From Anisakis pegreffii (taxonomy: Eukaryota > Nematoda > Chromadorea > Rhabditida > Anisakidae), in contig JAPYMA010003029.1 of the NCBI GenBank assembly GCA_035041965.1, positions 1-64,000 on the forward strand: 64,000 bases of DNA. Reading direction: 5' to 3'. Position 1 is the first letter of the stretch; each line of letters opens with the position of its first letter. The notes under the pieces are model-generated. The model did no database searches. It was not told the DNA's origin and was given only the letters and a program-made list of their open reading frames with translations. The position numbers and the translations under genes were made by a program. Below, piece by piece: positions 38,501-49,710 of this stretch.

Positions 38501-41500
38501 AGTACGTTCAAGAACAGATGATGGTCTCAGATTAGCAGATTGAGGGGATATATGTCAGTTAGTATTAATGATGACAATTTTCACAATGACGAGATCAGTG
38601 ATGTTAAGGATAATGATTCCAAAAACTGATCAGTTTATCAATCAGCTCCGTCTCGATTGATCTGGGTGTTCCGTACCTCAGCAATCACATTTTGACACCT
38701 TATCAATCAAACCTATCACTACACTTCATTGTCCTCAACTCATAGTTATCGACAGAAGCCAATGAAAACAGAATTCCTTGACATTTCCTCAATTTATTCA
38801 TGCTGATCCACTCATTCCTCCACTGATCGATCCTCTGATATGATATCAATCAGCGAAAATTTCTATACAGCTCAGATTAAGACTGGTAAATCTGGATGCT
38901 TCACATATGCCTTCAACACTGATTTCAGTACCTTTCAGGCTGCTTCATGTTCCATTGCACCTCTCATGACGTTCCATTCTCAATCTACCGTTGTTTCACG
39001 GTTCACATGGTGCGCATTCCATCGTCGGTACAATCCGATTACAAAACACCAACTCTCATATGTACAAAACAGATGAAAAACAGCACCATCTCTACTTGCT
39101 TTTGTTCATACTCTTTTTAAAACACATACAAAGCTGTTGAAGCGAGCCACAAAAAACTCGTCAATGTTTTTACTCAATATGTTTCATTCCAATAACGTTC
39201 CGTACACTTCGGCATGTGAATCGCTATTTTCATGTGTGTGTATATAAATGTGTGTGCCTATTAGATCCATAATCCATACTTATAAACATGCATGCACACA
39301 ATCACTCGTAAATATAAATGTAAAAGTACTTGAGCATGATAAAGAAGATGCTGATGAGAACAGATGAAGAAAGTAATTTCATTTTGTAAATCTTTTAAAA
39401 TGCGTCTGCGACATTCGTGTTGATTTTCCAAATTTGCACTTAAATTTAGCGCATTTCACAGAATACAGTCACAGTCAGATTGCTATTGAAAAAAAATATC
39501 GTTGAACAGTCAGCCGTCAGCCGTCAATCGTCACTCAATCGTTCTCATACAGTTCAACCTATCTATCGAACAACAACCAGCTGTATTCATTCTTTTTCTC
39601 TTCTGCATCTTAGCCATAGCCACCAATATCAATCTTCTTCTGTATTCATGACGGATGGAACAAGCAACATGCAAACAAGTGAATGAGGGGTACTTTACGG
39701 CATCATATGTCAACGAATGACGAACCGGAGACAATTTTTTGTGTTTTCTTTTGTGACGTTACACATTCTACCAGAATACAATAAAACAGCTATAAAAACA
39801 CTGTTTCATGCTGTATGTGCAATGCGTTGTGCTCTTAGAAGTTAGAAAACTACATCAAAAAATGAGGCCACATAGTACATTCATCAATTCCTTTGCTCAT
39901 ATGTTCACGATAGCCATGCCATATCTCTATATAGTAGAGTTCAACAAGGAAACAAAATATGCATTTAAGATCAGATGATGTATCTCAGAAAACAAGCAAG
40001 CGAAAGAATGAGAAATTGAGAATTTGAGGAGGTGTTTTTCTTCTCCTCAAAAATTTTTTTTCAACGTTTTTCTTAAGTAACAGCGCAACAAAACAGTGAT
40101 CGCTCCGTGCCATCCTGAACCGACCGACATCGTTAAAAAACCAACCGACCCACACACACACACAATATTTCACCCCCCACAATGAGCTGGTGCTTAGTCG
40201 AATGAATGAACGAAGACCATGAGATGACGACTGAACGAAGATTGATCTCAGTGGAACAGAGGAACAGAGAAAAGCAAGCAAATGTTGTCGTTTTTTTCAA
40301 TTGTACTTATCCAAGTCAGGTGATTCGACCGTGACAGTGTGGAGTGAAGCAGTGAAAGAAAATTTTGATATATTGTAATTTTGAGTTCCACACACTCGTT
40401 GCTGCTCTCACGCACGATGTTCCAATGCTGATGTACCACAAAAGTAGGTAGTCAGTATCACACAGAGACAGAGGCAAAGTCGCAGTAAAATCAGATTGTA
40501 GTGCCAGTCGCATGCTTAATTACCGTAACGGTCATCCCACGATCTTACAGTAACAAAGAAACTCTTCAAAGACGAGTAATGACTAATGAACAGGCAGATT
40601 ATGCACTTCCTGGCACTATATTTTTGGTGAAGGTTATACGATCAAAAAATGAGATCGCTTTTGAAATCCTGATGCTATTGTTTTAAATCAGATGACCTAA
40701 ATTAATCTCAAATGCTTTAGACTGAGGATTTGTTCGAAACATAAGGAAATGCTATTGGAATGGCAGTTATTCCAAGGGATCAGAGAGGCCGGCCGAACAC
40801 CCACCCTGTAGGCCACCCAAATCTTCCGCTACTTTTCACATGATAACCAATAATCTCATCATCATTAACATTGCATGCATTGTAAATCTTGCCTGGTGTA
40901 TTGAACTTAGACCCAAATTTAGGCTGAGATTTCTATGCGTAGACAAATAACTTGTCCAATTACATTATACAGTACAATAGAGGTAGATGAATAAAATGAG
41001 TGATAGGTTTTAAATATCAACAATAGGAACTGACTATAGGAAGAAGACGAAGACGATCATCTGAATGATCACCGACTGCCACACTGTGTGAATGAATTGC
41101 TTCATTAAATCATAAAAGTTCCCAACTTAATTCTATGCGTTTCGGTATCATGTAGGTATATATGGTTATGAGTACTCTAATGATTTTGGTTTTCAATAGA
41201 TAGTTATTATTTATAGTTCTATTAAGAACATGATTCTATTCAAATAAATGCCTTCGTCCAGGGTGGGCCTCTATTGTGAAACGTTTCAAGCAATTCAAAT
41301 GCAAATGAAAACACATCAGGTGATGTACGCACGTCCCGTCCCGTCCTAAGTGATTGTATGAGAAGAATAGTGAATGTGCTCCTAAGACTGCCGCTACTAC
41401 TTCATGTGGCCATATCATATCAACGCATTTCACATACTGAATTTTCAGCATCCCACATTAAAACTTCCACAATACACTTCGTTCAATCCATCACTTCTAA

Positions 41501-44500
41501 AGTAGTGTCTAAACTTGAATAGGACTTTATGTCTTGCATTGATAAAATGCTCCAATTCCCAAAGAATACAAGTCGCCGTCGATACATAACAACAAAACTG
41601 ACTGGCTGGCTGGCGTCAGAATCTGCATTGTTCAATCAACATCATTGTTCATTTCGTATTCAAACCATCTCATAGACCTACGTCGAACATAACGTTAAAT
41701 AGAAACGGAAGTAATGAATAAATTTCGATTAGTGATGAATTAAAGAAGACGTTTTAAAACGTCTGTCTCAAAACTTTGAAACACAGAAACTTAGCGCAAA
41801 TTTCATTTCCTCCAAACTTCCTTACAGATAAGAATGTCGGCATTTCGGATTCAATAAAGCTTAACTGGTGATCCCGACTATATCCCCATTTATGACCAAA
41901 TCTCTATATCGCATGATCTGTCCTTATCCCTATATAGCCACTCACTGACAATCAATATCAATTGTTCTGTTGCAATCAATGTCAATTGATCTCTCCGAGT
42001 TAGTTCGATTATACTTATAGCCAATCGAACATAGAACACTCACTCATGAGAAGATAGTCACATTTACTGAGTAGTGTCAAATTTATATACGAACTAGATT
42101 AATTACATCAACAACCGGTGAATGCTAAACAATTTACTTTAGTCGCTTCCTCGTCTGAATGCAACTGAAATCATATCTATGCCCAAATCAGCCTATTACT
42201 GGATGAGTTATAATAACATTCTGATTTACTTCGACTTTCTAAGATGGAAATAAAAAGAACCTCATCTAATGATCAACTAAATAGAAATCGATTACTATGA
42301 TGATACACATAGAAATACATATAATATCTATCTTAAGTAAGGAAAACGATGTATTTTAGATGTTTCTAATGTTGTTCCTTTACTCAAAATGCCCTTTTAG
42401 TAAAACAAAGTATAAATTTTGCTGATTGTGAGAATGTATCGACTGACACACGTATAATATTTGACTCAGAGCAGAACTACTAAACAACGTCATGGTTGGT
42501 CATAACCGTACTTACAAGTAAAACTACTTGTGATGGTGATGGTGTACTAGAGAATGTGTTATCGATCTCTTTTGGAGTAAACTGGTAATGAAAATAGAAC
42601 GTAAAGAGTAAGCATTAGTTGAGAGGTGACTAACTTTCAAATGTTGACTTCAACTTTTGAATTCAATCACTCTACTAATCATTTCATATGCTCTAACGGT
42701 TATCATTATCTCGAATCGATTTACTTACTATTAGTTGCTTTCCTGATCACAACAATGACATCAATTGAATTTACCAATTACTTTGCATCTTATCCAGCTT
42801 ATCCGTCAGATTTGCAACGGATAAACCATAAAACAATCGAAGCTGCTGTTGATGTCTTGTGATCAAATAAATGAGATCACCTCACAGATCAACATGATGA
42901 GAGGAGCATTTGCTCAGGTATATCTCATAACTCTAACGCCAAGAAACATTTTCTATAATTGCATTAAACCATCCAAATGACATGCTGACTGACGGATATA
43001 CGTGAACAAGGTATCAAGTGAATATTGCCATGTAAAGAGCAATAAAACGGAGAAGAAGTAATGAATGAATGATCTGATCCTCCATGTGTTGTGTTACAAT
43101 TCTTTTCTAAGAAAAGTATCTTGCCATTTGCAAACCTTCAGAGCACTGATCCATGCCCGATTAATTCCTCTTGAAAACCGTCGACCACCCAGGATAACCA
43201 TTAAAAATCATCATAAATTCATTCATACACAAGAATACAATAATGTAGATTCATCAAGTATGTTGTTAACCCCTAGTATCATTTCTAAAAACCAGCTTAT
43301 TTTTGAGCACATTCGATTCAACGTTTTTCATTCAACGCCACCGCCGCCTTTCTCCTTGCTTCGCACATCTACTATATTTCTATCTGCATATTATTTTCCT
43401 ACATACGAACGATTTCATTTCATTGCGCTCATCACTTTCATTGTTCATCAACTACTACCAGTATTCATTTTCGCAAATATGAACGAGCCCATCACATGCA
43501 TGCATATCTATCTAATGCGCATGGGACAAGATATTTGCACAATTTCAATGATCGCTAACTGTTATTAATAAAGTACAATAATCCGCTTTCAACCAACAGC
43601 TTAGAGAACTTCCTCAATACCAATACCAATTCTAATCTTAAAAAGTTTCCAGATCAATCGCCTTCTTGAACCCACTTCCATGAAATGTGATGCCTTATCT
43701 TAGAGAATCGTCTAATTTAAAATTCCGCTCATACCAAATCTTACTGAAACATTTCGACTACTTCACCGCTACAATTTCTATGCTACACTCAGAATACAGT
43801 CCCGTCCGTTCCTTCTGAATATTTCTCTCAATATGTTTTCAAACAAAAAGTATCATCAGGAATGTCGACGCCTAGACGTGAGATTCTTTGATTGAAAATT
43901 TACGATTTATGATATTATGGCTATAGTAAAAACGGTAATAATAACAGTCAACATTAAATTTTCGCATTCTATTGAAGAGAAGAGCCTTCGACAGATCTCG
44001 AGCAAAATTCATATCGTATCATCCATCGTAACATTTCTATTGTATCATGTGTTGCCTTTATCATACCTATACACCAAAATGTATTCACATTCATACCGAT
44101 GGAAACGTTTCGGCATGTAAACACTAATATTACTAATAATATTAATAATACTATTATAATATTTAACATCTGTTCGGATCGTCGTCATTCCACATAAATT
44201 ATTTGTCAAATGGCGTCGGTCGGCCTTTTTAAAGGAGGAGGATTGTTAAATTGTGAGAGAATTGCTGAACTATTTCTCAATATTAATTTTACTGTCTAAG
44301 TTATCACTGATAATAAAACCACTGTTACTGTCACTTATACTCTTATCATTGTCATTACTGTTGTTATCGCTATCATTATCATTACGTCTTCACTTCTTAT
44401 CAATACAGTTTCAGATCATATCTGCTTAAAATCAATTGTCGAGGCGAATAGATGACGATTTTGCTCATTGTCAGTGATTTTTCCAGTGCTGGCTGATGCT

Positions 44501-47500
44501 ATTCCTCGAAATTTCATTCGGCGTTTCATAGGAAACAGAAACTATTCATTCATTCACTACGTTCTGCTGCTCATATCGTCTCTTGTTGAACATTTTTATA
44601 GACGGTTTTGCCAAAATATTTCAACATTTTTGTGATACTTTCATATTTTTACATCATAAAATATTCTACGTTCCATTCCATTCCATCCATTCAAAAAAAA
44701 GTGATAATATTTTTTCTAAACCCTGCTTATAATGTGCACCAAGGATGAACGCCTATCAGAGCTTCAGTCGTGCTATTGATAAAATAACGGATGACGTACT
44801 TACTCTTACGAGAGATATTCTATCCAGTACTTAATAAGAGTAGGATTTCTTCCGTAAGAAGTTTCAAAAATCGCTAGTGATTCAATTTAACATTCAATTG
44901 TCAAGCTTTCTCTTAGTCTGTCGATAATTCCCGAAAAGTTAATTTTCCGAAGAGGTCGGAAACTTAGAAGGGAGATCGCTTGCAGTTCTTGCAGGGAAAC
45001 GCAGAAGACACTGAGAATATCACAGATAGAAGTGTGGATAGCATTAAGGAATGAAGCATTACGGACTGAAAAAAGAGGCAAAAACAGACACACGGTCATG
45101 TGACACATGACATTGCATGATTAATCACTGTCCCAGTCAGCGCGACCCACACAAAAAAACACGATAAAAAATGCAGAATGTAAATTATTTGTGTTCTAAA
45201 AAAACGCTTTAAATGAGAAATGAGTTAAGAAAGCCGAATGAAATGAGGATATGAGCGTAACATCGCGCCGGGATAGAAGCAATTCAGGTAAGCTGTGGAT
45301 GCATATTCTTCACACGACAGACAGACAGTTCATTACTAGAATCTATAGTAACCACTTGTTTTCCTTTATTACAGACACAACGTGAATTTTGATAATACTC
45401 CAGTAGTATGGAGTAAATTCACTGATTCCTCATTACGATACTTGCACCGTTGCTATGATTTTCGTACATTCTCATAGAACGAGCAACGAACGTACGACGA
45501 ATACGATTCATAGGAATAGGATTGTTTTGACAAAATGGAAAATATTCTACAAAAACAATGCAAAGAAACCAATTGTTTAAATGTAAACGTTGAAGACAAA
45601 ACTGAAATTGCTCAAAAATGAGTGCATAAGATCAACAACAAAAAATAGGCACCAACTTCAAATGAACCAAACGATTCAAGAATCAAATAAAAGAAACAAC
45701 GAACCAAGTTGAATACGATGTACTGCCTTCCGACAAGCATCACCCAAACAATGCAGTGTGCTATAACGTGCCGCCACCTGATCCAAGAAGTCCAGCGCGG
45801 TCGCTGTCGATAAATCCCAGTTCAGCTTACTCAAAACCAACGTTTCCCAACTCTACAAATTGGTAACAATGCAAAAAATTCACAATCTTGCGGATCGTAT
45901 GTTTACGAACCAATCGCAAACGCAAAAACAAGCTGAACAAAGAAAGTGAACAAACAGCAGTAACAAACTCAAACTCAAATGGCTCTAATCACAATAGAAA
46001 ACCAAAATCGCTCGCTAAATTTCTCATTCTCATCGTTTCCCACTAATACAGCCGCTATATCCCAATGCCCATCTACAGCTTCAATCGATCTGATCCTAAT
46101 CATTTCCATGTGTAACCAACATGTATTCCAGTCCTTTGCTGATCAATTTGCCCAATCAGTTGATCAGTTAATCAGTCACTCATCAATTTCGAGTTGAAAT
46201 TTCAATTTCAATCGCAATTCCTCACTCGCAATATGCTATATGCTAATCGTTCCTTGAAATGCGGTAAATCGAGTCGCGTTAACAAATAACGTTTTTTGTT
46301 TGCTATATCGTCATCATCATCATCATCATCATCACTTTTTTTGCAATGCACTCTGTTCCCTTCCTATGTGATCATATGATTCTGCATACATTATATCATC
46401 TAACTCGACAACAACTGAATCGAATCGCTCTTAACATATTCGTCGCCGTTTAAACTTCCAATCACTCACCGAAATGATTCACTTCACTTCATTTCTTCTT
46501 CTTCAATAACACCAACGAACGAACACACAAACATTCCAAAAACGTTCACTTCTCTCACAAAAAAACAGTAATAAATGAGATCTGCTAACTGTACTAATGG
46601 CAACTGATCACTCAATAATTACTGTAGAACATATTCTATGCTCTAACAAACCCAAATTCCACTACACACTATTCTTTTAAGAATGATGCAGCATGCTAAG
46701 GACATCAATATATTCGTTCGAGATCAGTCAAAACAGAATGGAGATTAATAATAATTATCTTGATCATTACACACATCATTATTGTTGCTAATATTACTGT
46801 TACTACTGTTATATTAATCTAATACTATTTCTGTCACGTCAATAATAATGAAGCGATGAGCAGAACGTCCGTTAATGAATTGTAACAACTGCTAAGCGTA
46901 AAAAGCACGGCAACAGAATGACCCTTCGAATTTACCTTAAGTAGCTCATCAATTAACTAAGTCGTAAAGCCTCTCCTAATTATATTCAATATCAGTATAC
47001 CAATACAGTTGATTTTCATAATCTGTACGACTTTACCATTACTAATAACAAGAATAATATTCTTAATAATATTTTTACTCGTATTATCATACTTCTCAAG
47101 TTATTGTGGGTACAGTATGACACATGCATTAAGAATGTTTGTTATGAATGAATAACGAACGTTAACCTATAATTTATCAATCACTTTCACCTATACTCTG
47201 AAGTTTTCTTCAGTGAACGAACAGACGACGGCAAAAACACAAAAAATTTGAAAAACCGGAAAAAATTTCATTTCGATTCGTTTCGAGAAAAAAGACAAAT
47301 TTTACAATGGAAAACCGGAAGAAGTAAATTGATTAAGCTGTGGAATTTGAAAAATGATACGAAAACTTTGGTGGAACTCACTAGAATTGCTCGCGAAGGT
47401 ACACCACCGTCTGTATAGTAGGCGATTCGTTTGGCTTGTAACGGTTGAGCGGCCTTCACTTTACTGGCGATGAACAGACACGCACTGGCCAACGTTTGAA

Positions 47501-49710
47501 GATTATCACGGAAGATGTTTTGAAGTGCCAAGAAACGATCAATATAGGACACCGATAACGGGAAAACATCCGGTTCACAATGTTCCTCTCTGCATACCTG
47601 CACGATAAAAGAAATATTGCGATAATTTTGTTTTGATAATTCCAAATTCAATTCCAAATATTCCATGGTAGTGATGAGGATGACTGAACATCATTTCATG
47701 CTGATGCCCAGTAATCAAGACTTCAAGACTTTATGATGATCACTTCAAATCCTGATCACCACTGATCAGTATCTATCAAATCTAGTGATCAACTTAGCAA
47801 AAAACCATTCAGAAAAGCCAAAAATCAAATAACACCTATTGTAAGACCCAACAGTGAATGTCATTCCCTTCCAAACTATGAAACTTTCAATTACTGTTGT
47901 CAAATATGCATATTCTATGAAACATAAAGTCTCATTTCATTCTCTAACAACATTTCTTTTTATGAGGAATTAAATCAATCAATCGTAACAGCACTCAAAT
48001 GGGAAATGGATTTCATCTCACCTCTTCCTTAGAAACTAACGAATATTTAAACGTAATTGGGAGGTATGTAAATCTTTGCTTACTATAAATCTCTTAACTA
48101 ATGAACACTTGAAATTAATATGAACAATCTTGCGATTGATAATGCCACTGGATTGTGATGAGATCATGCTTCCTTCGTTTTTGCGATGAATTACTATTCA
48201 CATTTGTAGGCATATGCATATTTTAGATAAGCATGACGAGTAATGGAATGTAACTGAGCGGAATTGTAAAAAACTAGAGAATAGTAATTTGTGAATTTTG
48301 ATCAATCTGACGAAGAAGTCGCTCATTTTTTGCAAAAAAGTTCTATTCGCACATAGTTCACGTGCACATATTTTGGTTTGTGCAGAAGAAAAGAACATTA
48401 AAATACCGTATAGATGAAATTTTTCCATAATGAAAAACAAACAAACAGTTCAGTTTTCATTTTATAAAACTGTAAAGAATTCAAAAGTAATGATGTTATA
48501 GGCATCTTATCAATAAGGCATCAGAAAGCTGCGCTTGAAATTTTGGAGAATTTTTCAGAAAAATGACGGAAATCTAATGACGAATTCTCTTCACTCACAT
48601 CAAGAAGCCACTCAACAGCCTGCTGTCGGTGTTTGGCCGTAATATGCGTTTGTACACTCAGAAAATAATTGTGATTCACTGACGTCCGATTCTGTGCCGT
48701 GAACATACTGTCAACGCATCGGTTGTCCTGAATTCGCAACATTTTGCTTAAAATCATTCGCAACCAAACATTTTCCGATGGATAAATCTCGGAAAAAAAT
48801 CCGAATACTTCTTGGCATATGTAAGGTAAATTGACTGCAGCCAGTTATGATGCTCACAAATGCAATCTACTTAAAAATGATGTTTTCGAATTTTTGCTCT
48901 TTGAATTCAACCAATGAAACTATCGGAAGGCATTAATAGTGAGCCATCTTCCAAAAAAGTATTCAAACTGCCCAATCGCTCAACGGAAACAAAACAAAAG
49001 CGCAACGACTTTTCAGTCGTTCTAAACATTTTTCTCGGGCGTCCAATTAATCAGTATTAATTGTTGAATTCACCTGATGGATAGTTTTATCGGATAGTGC
49101 CAAAACACTGGGCCATTGTGCAGTGTTGAGACGATCCGTTGGTGCTGATCGCTTACGATTCACTGGTAACTATAACAGACAATCGAAGTCAGACACAATC
49201 CTAAATACCCGATGAGATAAAATGGAATGGAGAACTGTATCCTATGGATACCTAACTGCATAAGCTCAATCACTCTGTATGAAGCGATAATCATTTCTAT
49301 GACTGCTGATAAAAACTGAGCAATGGTCAAAGCCCCAAAAATGAAACAACTTAGGATATCCGATATCCGAAGAAGATTGAAGAGCGGATTGACATATTGG
49401 TTTCGAATTCTCGAACATAGCTAGCTATGTGTAGAACGATGGGGTTGGATATACAAACCTGTCCGAGAATGAGTCTGCCTTGCTCTTGATGCAGTCGAGA
49501 CTCATTGGTGATCTTGACGGAACGTCGCCGTGACTGTGTGCTTATTGTGGGGACATTTCCATTGGAAGATGTATTCATCAGATTTGTTGGCTGTTGATGA
49601 TTATGAACGTTTTGACGGTTGTTGTTATTGGCGTTCGCGTTTGCGTTCATCGTTGCCATCGATGTAGACGGCGAATCGAAAAGGTGTTCTGCACATCTCA
49701 GATTATCCAT
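17171..49710 (-). CDS. Cyclin D (G1/S cyclin), 8 exons, 551 aa
   Basis: This is a D-type cyclin, the regulatory partner of CDK4/6 that drives Rb phosphorylation in G1 in the nucleus. The minus-strand exons are 49459-49710, 49074-49169, 48599-48787, 47382-47597, 45717-45852, 18422-18555, 17846-18142 and 17171-17506. All junctions are GT-AG and all phases agree (phase 0, except phase 1 at the giant intron). Residues 4-8 read LRCAE, the LxCxE Rb-docking motif, at the same N-terminal place as in vertebrate cyclin D. The cyclin box (about 117-255) contains AVEWLLDVCREEHC, VFPLSVSYIDRFLA and LFIASKVK. K225 and E254 align with the two CDK-contact residues K112 and E141 of human cyclin D1. The second fold spans about 255-350. 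Unusual features are about 110 Asn/Ser-rich residues between LxCxE and the box, and a long Gln/Asn-rich tail ending in TEEEFLRDF. At 551 aa it is nearly twice the vertebrate length (about 295). Family assignment is near certain. Possible extra 5' untranslated exons were not resolved. Confidence 0.95.
17846..18142 (-). CDS. Cyclin D exon 7 (residues 342-440), regulatory tail
   Basis: The acceptor is ttttgcag and the donor AAG|gttcgt, phase 0. The start, KLLYGWLQSVERIVDG, closes the second cyclin fold. The rest is Ser/Thr/Pro-rich, with SP at S390, S394 and S432, TP at T415, and an exact DSGFNS (423-428) that fits the DSGxxS SCF-type degron. This suggests regulated turnover, as is known for D cyclins. 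Confidence 0.88.
18422..18555 (-). CDS. Cyclin D exon 6 (residues 297-341), second cyclin fold
   Basis: The acceptor is tgttttag. The first two bases complete a Gln codon with exon 5. The exon encodes EKFALLVPSMQAAICLLYSA, matching the VKFISNPPSMVAAGSVVAA-type segment of cyclin D C-folds. The donor is GATCCG|gtgtgt, phase 0. Confidence 0.92.
18847..18867 (+). repeat. C11-A10 homopolymer junction
   Basis: Eleven consecutive C followed by ten A inside the large cyclin D intron, near its 3' end. Confidence 0.9.
19732..20049 (+). CDS. Putative nested gene: 105-aa ORF, possibly secreted
   Basis: Antisense to cyclin D, 1.2 kb inside its giant intron. ATG 19732 opens MCSIIFMFSSTSNDHNPNAS, a short signal-like start, followed by ASCTAAADSVDTFLPGAHQS and later KVQNYVRLEGTITSQQTFHA. 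The stretch is visibly richer in GC than the flanks and has balanced codon use, unlike most chance frames here. ATTAAA follows about 40 nt after the stop. The open frame extends upstream to 19708 without an ATG, so it could also be an internal exon. No family is recognised. Confidence 0.35.
   Translation: MCSIIFMFSSTSNDHNPNASCTAAADSVDTFLPGAHQSNHQVLTSISCFYKRNAFQAKANAHAVRVPLMSPTAKVQNYVRLEGTITSQQTFHAQTCITFNNYPLS
21747..22124 (+). CDS. Putative nested ORF, 125 aa, C-terminal membrane segment
   Basis: A plus-strand frame within the cyclin D intron. It contains DESVRAAHMKDSLFFAHLET and RPITHRCIKTADVNCKNFVR, then a clear hydrophobic segment (LLYSALIFVVICFLSTTIVL) near the C-terminus followed by QQKKY, as in a tail-anchored or type I membrane protein. 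About four frames of 110 codons or more are expected by chance in 64 kb of this composition, so the evidence is modest. Confidence 0.28.
   Translation: MVAWTDGFPSVIVDESVRAAHMKDSLFFAHLETFVGCLKKHVFGMNKMRSDSMNKLHVFHVSDRPITHRCIKTADVNCKNFVRQSNMRYELNDNLLYSALIFVVICFLSTTIVLTSLQQKKYVVI
22430..22454. repeat. Perfect 11-bp inverted repeat with 3-base loop
   Basis: GATCACTGCTG and CAGCAGTGATC flank ATC, a perfect palindromic hairpin. It sits in a cluster of GATC-containing palindromes (22365-22475). Confidence 0.9.
24677..24897 (+). CDS. Putative nested coding island, two overlapping terminal exons
   Basis: Exon 24677-24781 follows an excellent acceptor (aagttgccttcttcag) and reads FKASSNGSKEASNRPFSYET, ending IPFRSNAVQ. 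An upstream MFFHN|gtaagt near 24395-24415 joins it in phase 0. Overlapping it, acceptor atgccgttcag opens 24779-24897, which reads KIKTSAKAIMRVSSPRKTRI and SKASLEKEIQAFGK. The two could be alternative 3' exons. A minus-strand 70-codon frame (24750-24962) is open across the same island. GC is raised locally. No family is recognised. Confidence 0.3.
24750..24962 (-). CDS. Alternative antisense frame of the 24.7-kb island (70 aa)
   Basis: ATG 24962 opens a frame containing MNNRGNDFAPSIGQRNSYNQ and LEQNTLIRVLRGLETRIMAF, with protein-like composition. It overlaps the plus-strand candidates, so at most one strand is likely to be coding. It lies on the cyclin D strand, so it could be a cassette exon or nested gene, but no flanking splice sites were convincing. 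Confidence 0.2.
   Translation of the reverse strand: MNNRGNDFAPSIGQRNSYNQLNYLPNACISFSREALEQNTLIRVLRGLETRIMAFALVLIFTERHSTGKG
37505..37621 (+). CDS. Orphan exon with ideal splice sites in cyclin D intron
   Basis: The acceptor ctaaacattacag and donor ACC|gtgagt enclose a 117-nt frame, phase 2 on both sides. It reads PRRQPAARGMHQVCALDRPV, then AFKNGNNKNADVVVGVDK. It is one of the most GC-rich segments of the intron. A possible next exon after gaagacag (37762) continues in phase (DNAVRSKSATQTRNS). All three minus frames are also partly open because of the GC content. Direction and gene identity are uncertain. Confidence 0.3.
37747..37917 (-). CDS. Putative nested small secreted peptide, 56 aa
   Basis: ATG 37917 opens MPLRLLLLSVVLIAGVIALR, a textbook signal peptide with predicted cleavage after VIA. 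The mature part contains ETHNSSCGRTDGRILHG and ends IAQRCHCLL at TAA, with three cysteines. A donor (GGAC|gtattt) inside the frame could truncate this exon. It lies on the cyclin D strand inside its intron, so it would be a same-strand nested gene. No peptide family is recognised. Confidence 0.33.
   Translation of the reverse strand: MPLRLLLLSVVLIAGVIALRETHNSSCGRTDGRILHGVNSASALHSSIAQRCHCLL
37821..37836. repeat. (GTCC)4 microsatellite
   Basis: Four GTCC units. They lie within the minus-strand peptide ORF, where they encode the GRTDG segment. Confidence 0.85.
40150..40164. repeat. (CA)n microsatellite
   Basis: About seven CA units within the cyclin D intron. Confidence 0.8.
43065..43568 (+). 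other. Longest open frame of the window (167 codons), probably not a gene
   Basis: The frame lies in the cyclin D intron. It is Phe/His/Ile/Thr/Pro-rich on a pyrimidine-rich strand that is depleted in stop codons by composition. The stop overlaps AATAAA. No domain, signal or splice sites are evident. A frame of this length is unexpected by simple chance, so it is recorded, but composition bias can explain it. Confidence 0.15.
45717..45852 (-). CDS. Cyclin D exon 5 (residues 252-296), end of first cyclin fold
   Basis: The acceptor is ccaatttgtag. The exon encodes SWETLVLSKLNWDL, equivalent to the Glu-containing helix (E254) and the KLKWNL element of cyclin D, then TALDFLDQVAARY. It ends phase 1 at CATC|gtattc. 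The next coding exon is 27 kb away. Confidence 0.92.
46311..46335. repeat. (CAT)8 microsatellite
   Basis: About eight consecutive TCA/CAT units in cyclin D intron 4 (45853-47381). Confidence 0.9.
47382..47597 (-). CDS. Cyclin D exon 4 (residues 180-251), core cyclin box
   Basis: The exon runs from acceptor tttatcgtgcag to donor CTA|gtgagt, phase 0. It holds the most diagnostic cyclin segment: VCREEHCEPDVFPLSVSYI, then DRFLALQ, then LFIASKVKA with the CDK-contact lysine K225, and YYTDGG. The match to the D-cyclin box is close along the whole exon. Confidence 0.96.
48599..48787 (-). CDS. Cyclin D exon 3 (residues 117-179), start of cyclin box
   Basis: The acceptor tttttttccgag precedes IYPSENVWLRMILSKML, the N-terminal helix equivalent. 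The exon ends with AVEWLLD at donor GAT|gtgagt, phase 0. The more upstream acceptor (ctggctgcag) would put the reading frame out of phase with exon 2, so the poly-T acceptor is preferred. Confidence 0.85.
49074..49169 (-). CDS. Cyclin D exon 2 (residues 85-116)
   Basis: This 32-codon exon lies between acceptor ctgttatag and donor CATCAG|gtgaat, phase 0 on both sides. It encodes a linker beginning LPVNRKRSAPTDRL with a basic NRKR patch, ahead of the cyclin box. An SAP site lies in it. Confidence 0.8.
49459..49710 (-). CDS. Cyclin D exon 1 (residues 1-84), LxCxE motif
   Basis: The exon starts at ATG 49710 and ends at GGACAG|gtttgt, phase 0. It encodes the LxCxE Rb-binding motif at residues 4-8, then an Asn/Ala/Gln-rich stretch and a basic patch (SRRRSVKI). 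The start is chosen because LxCxE then falls at residue 4, as in other cyclin D proteins. An acceptor-like ctgatcacag lies about 25 nt upstream of the ATG, so a 5' exon or trans-splicing is possible. Confidence 0.9.

Larger units (their letters stand above)
18556..45716 (-). other. Giant 27,161-bp intron 5 of cyclin D
   Basis: Its borders are donor C|gtattc (45716) and acceptor gtgttttag (18556), both phase 1. It is mostly AT-rich sequence with ATT/AAT-type low complexity and many TGATCA palindromes. Islands of higher GC with open frames lie at 19.7-20.0, 21.7-22.1, 24.4-24.9 and 37.5-37.9 kb and are listed separately. I see no transposon ends or tRNA. Confidence 0.85.

Noticed and set aside
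43065..43568. Longest ORF in the window (167 aa) as a gene
   Set aside because: The plus strand is pyrimidine-rich here, which removes stop codons. The product has no domain, signal or balanced composition.
48788..48830. Extension of cyclin D exon 3 upstream to the ctggctgcag acceptor (QEVFGFFSE...)
   Set aside because: The extended frame is open but would require a phase-1 donor, whereas exon 2 ends in phase 0. The poly-T acceptor at 48788 fits.
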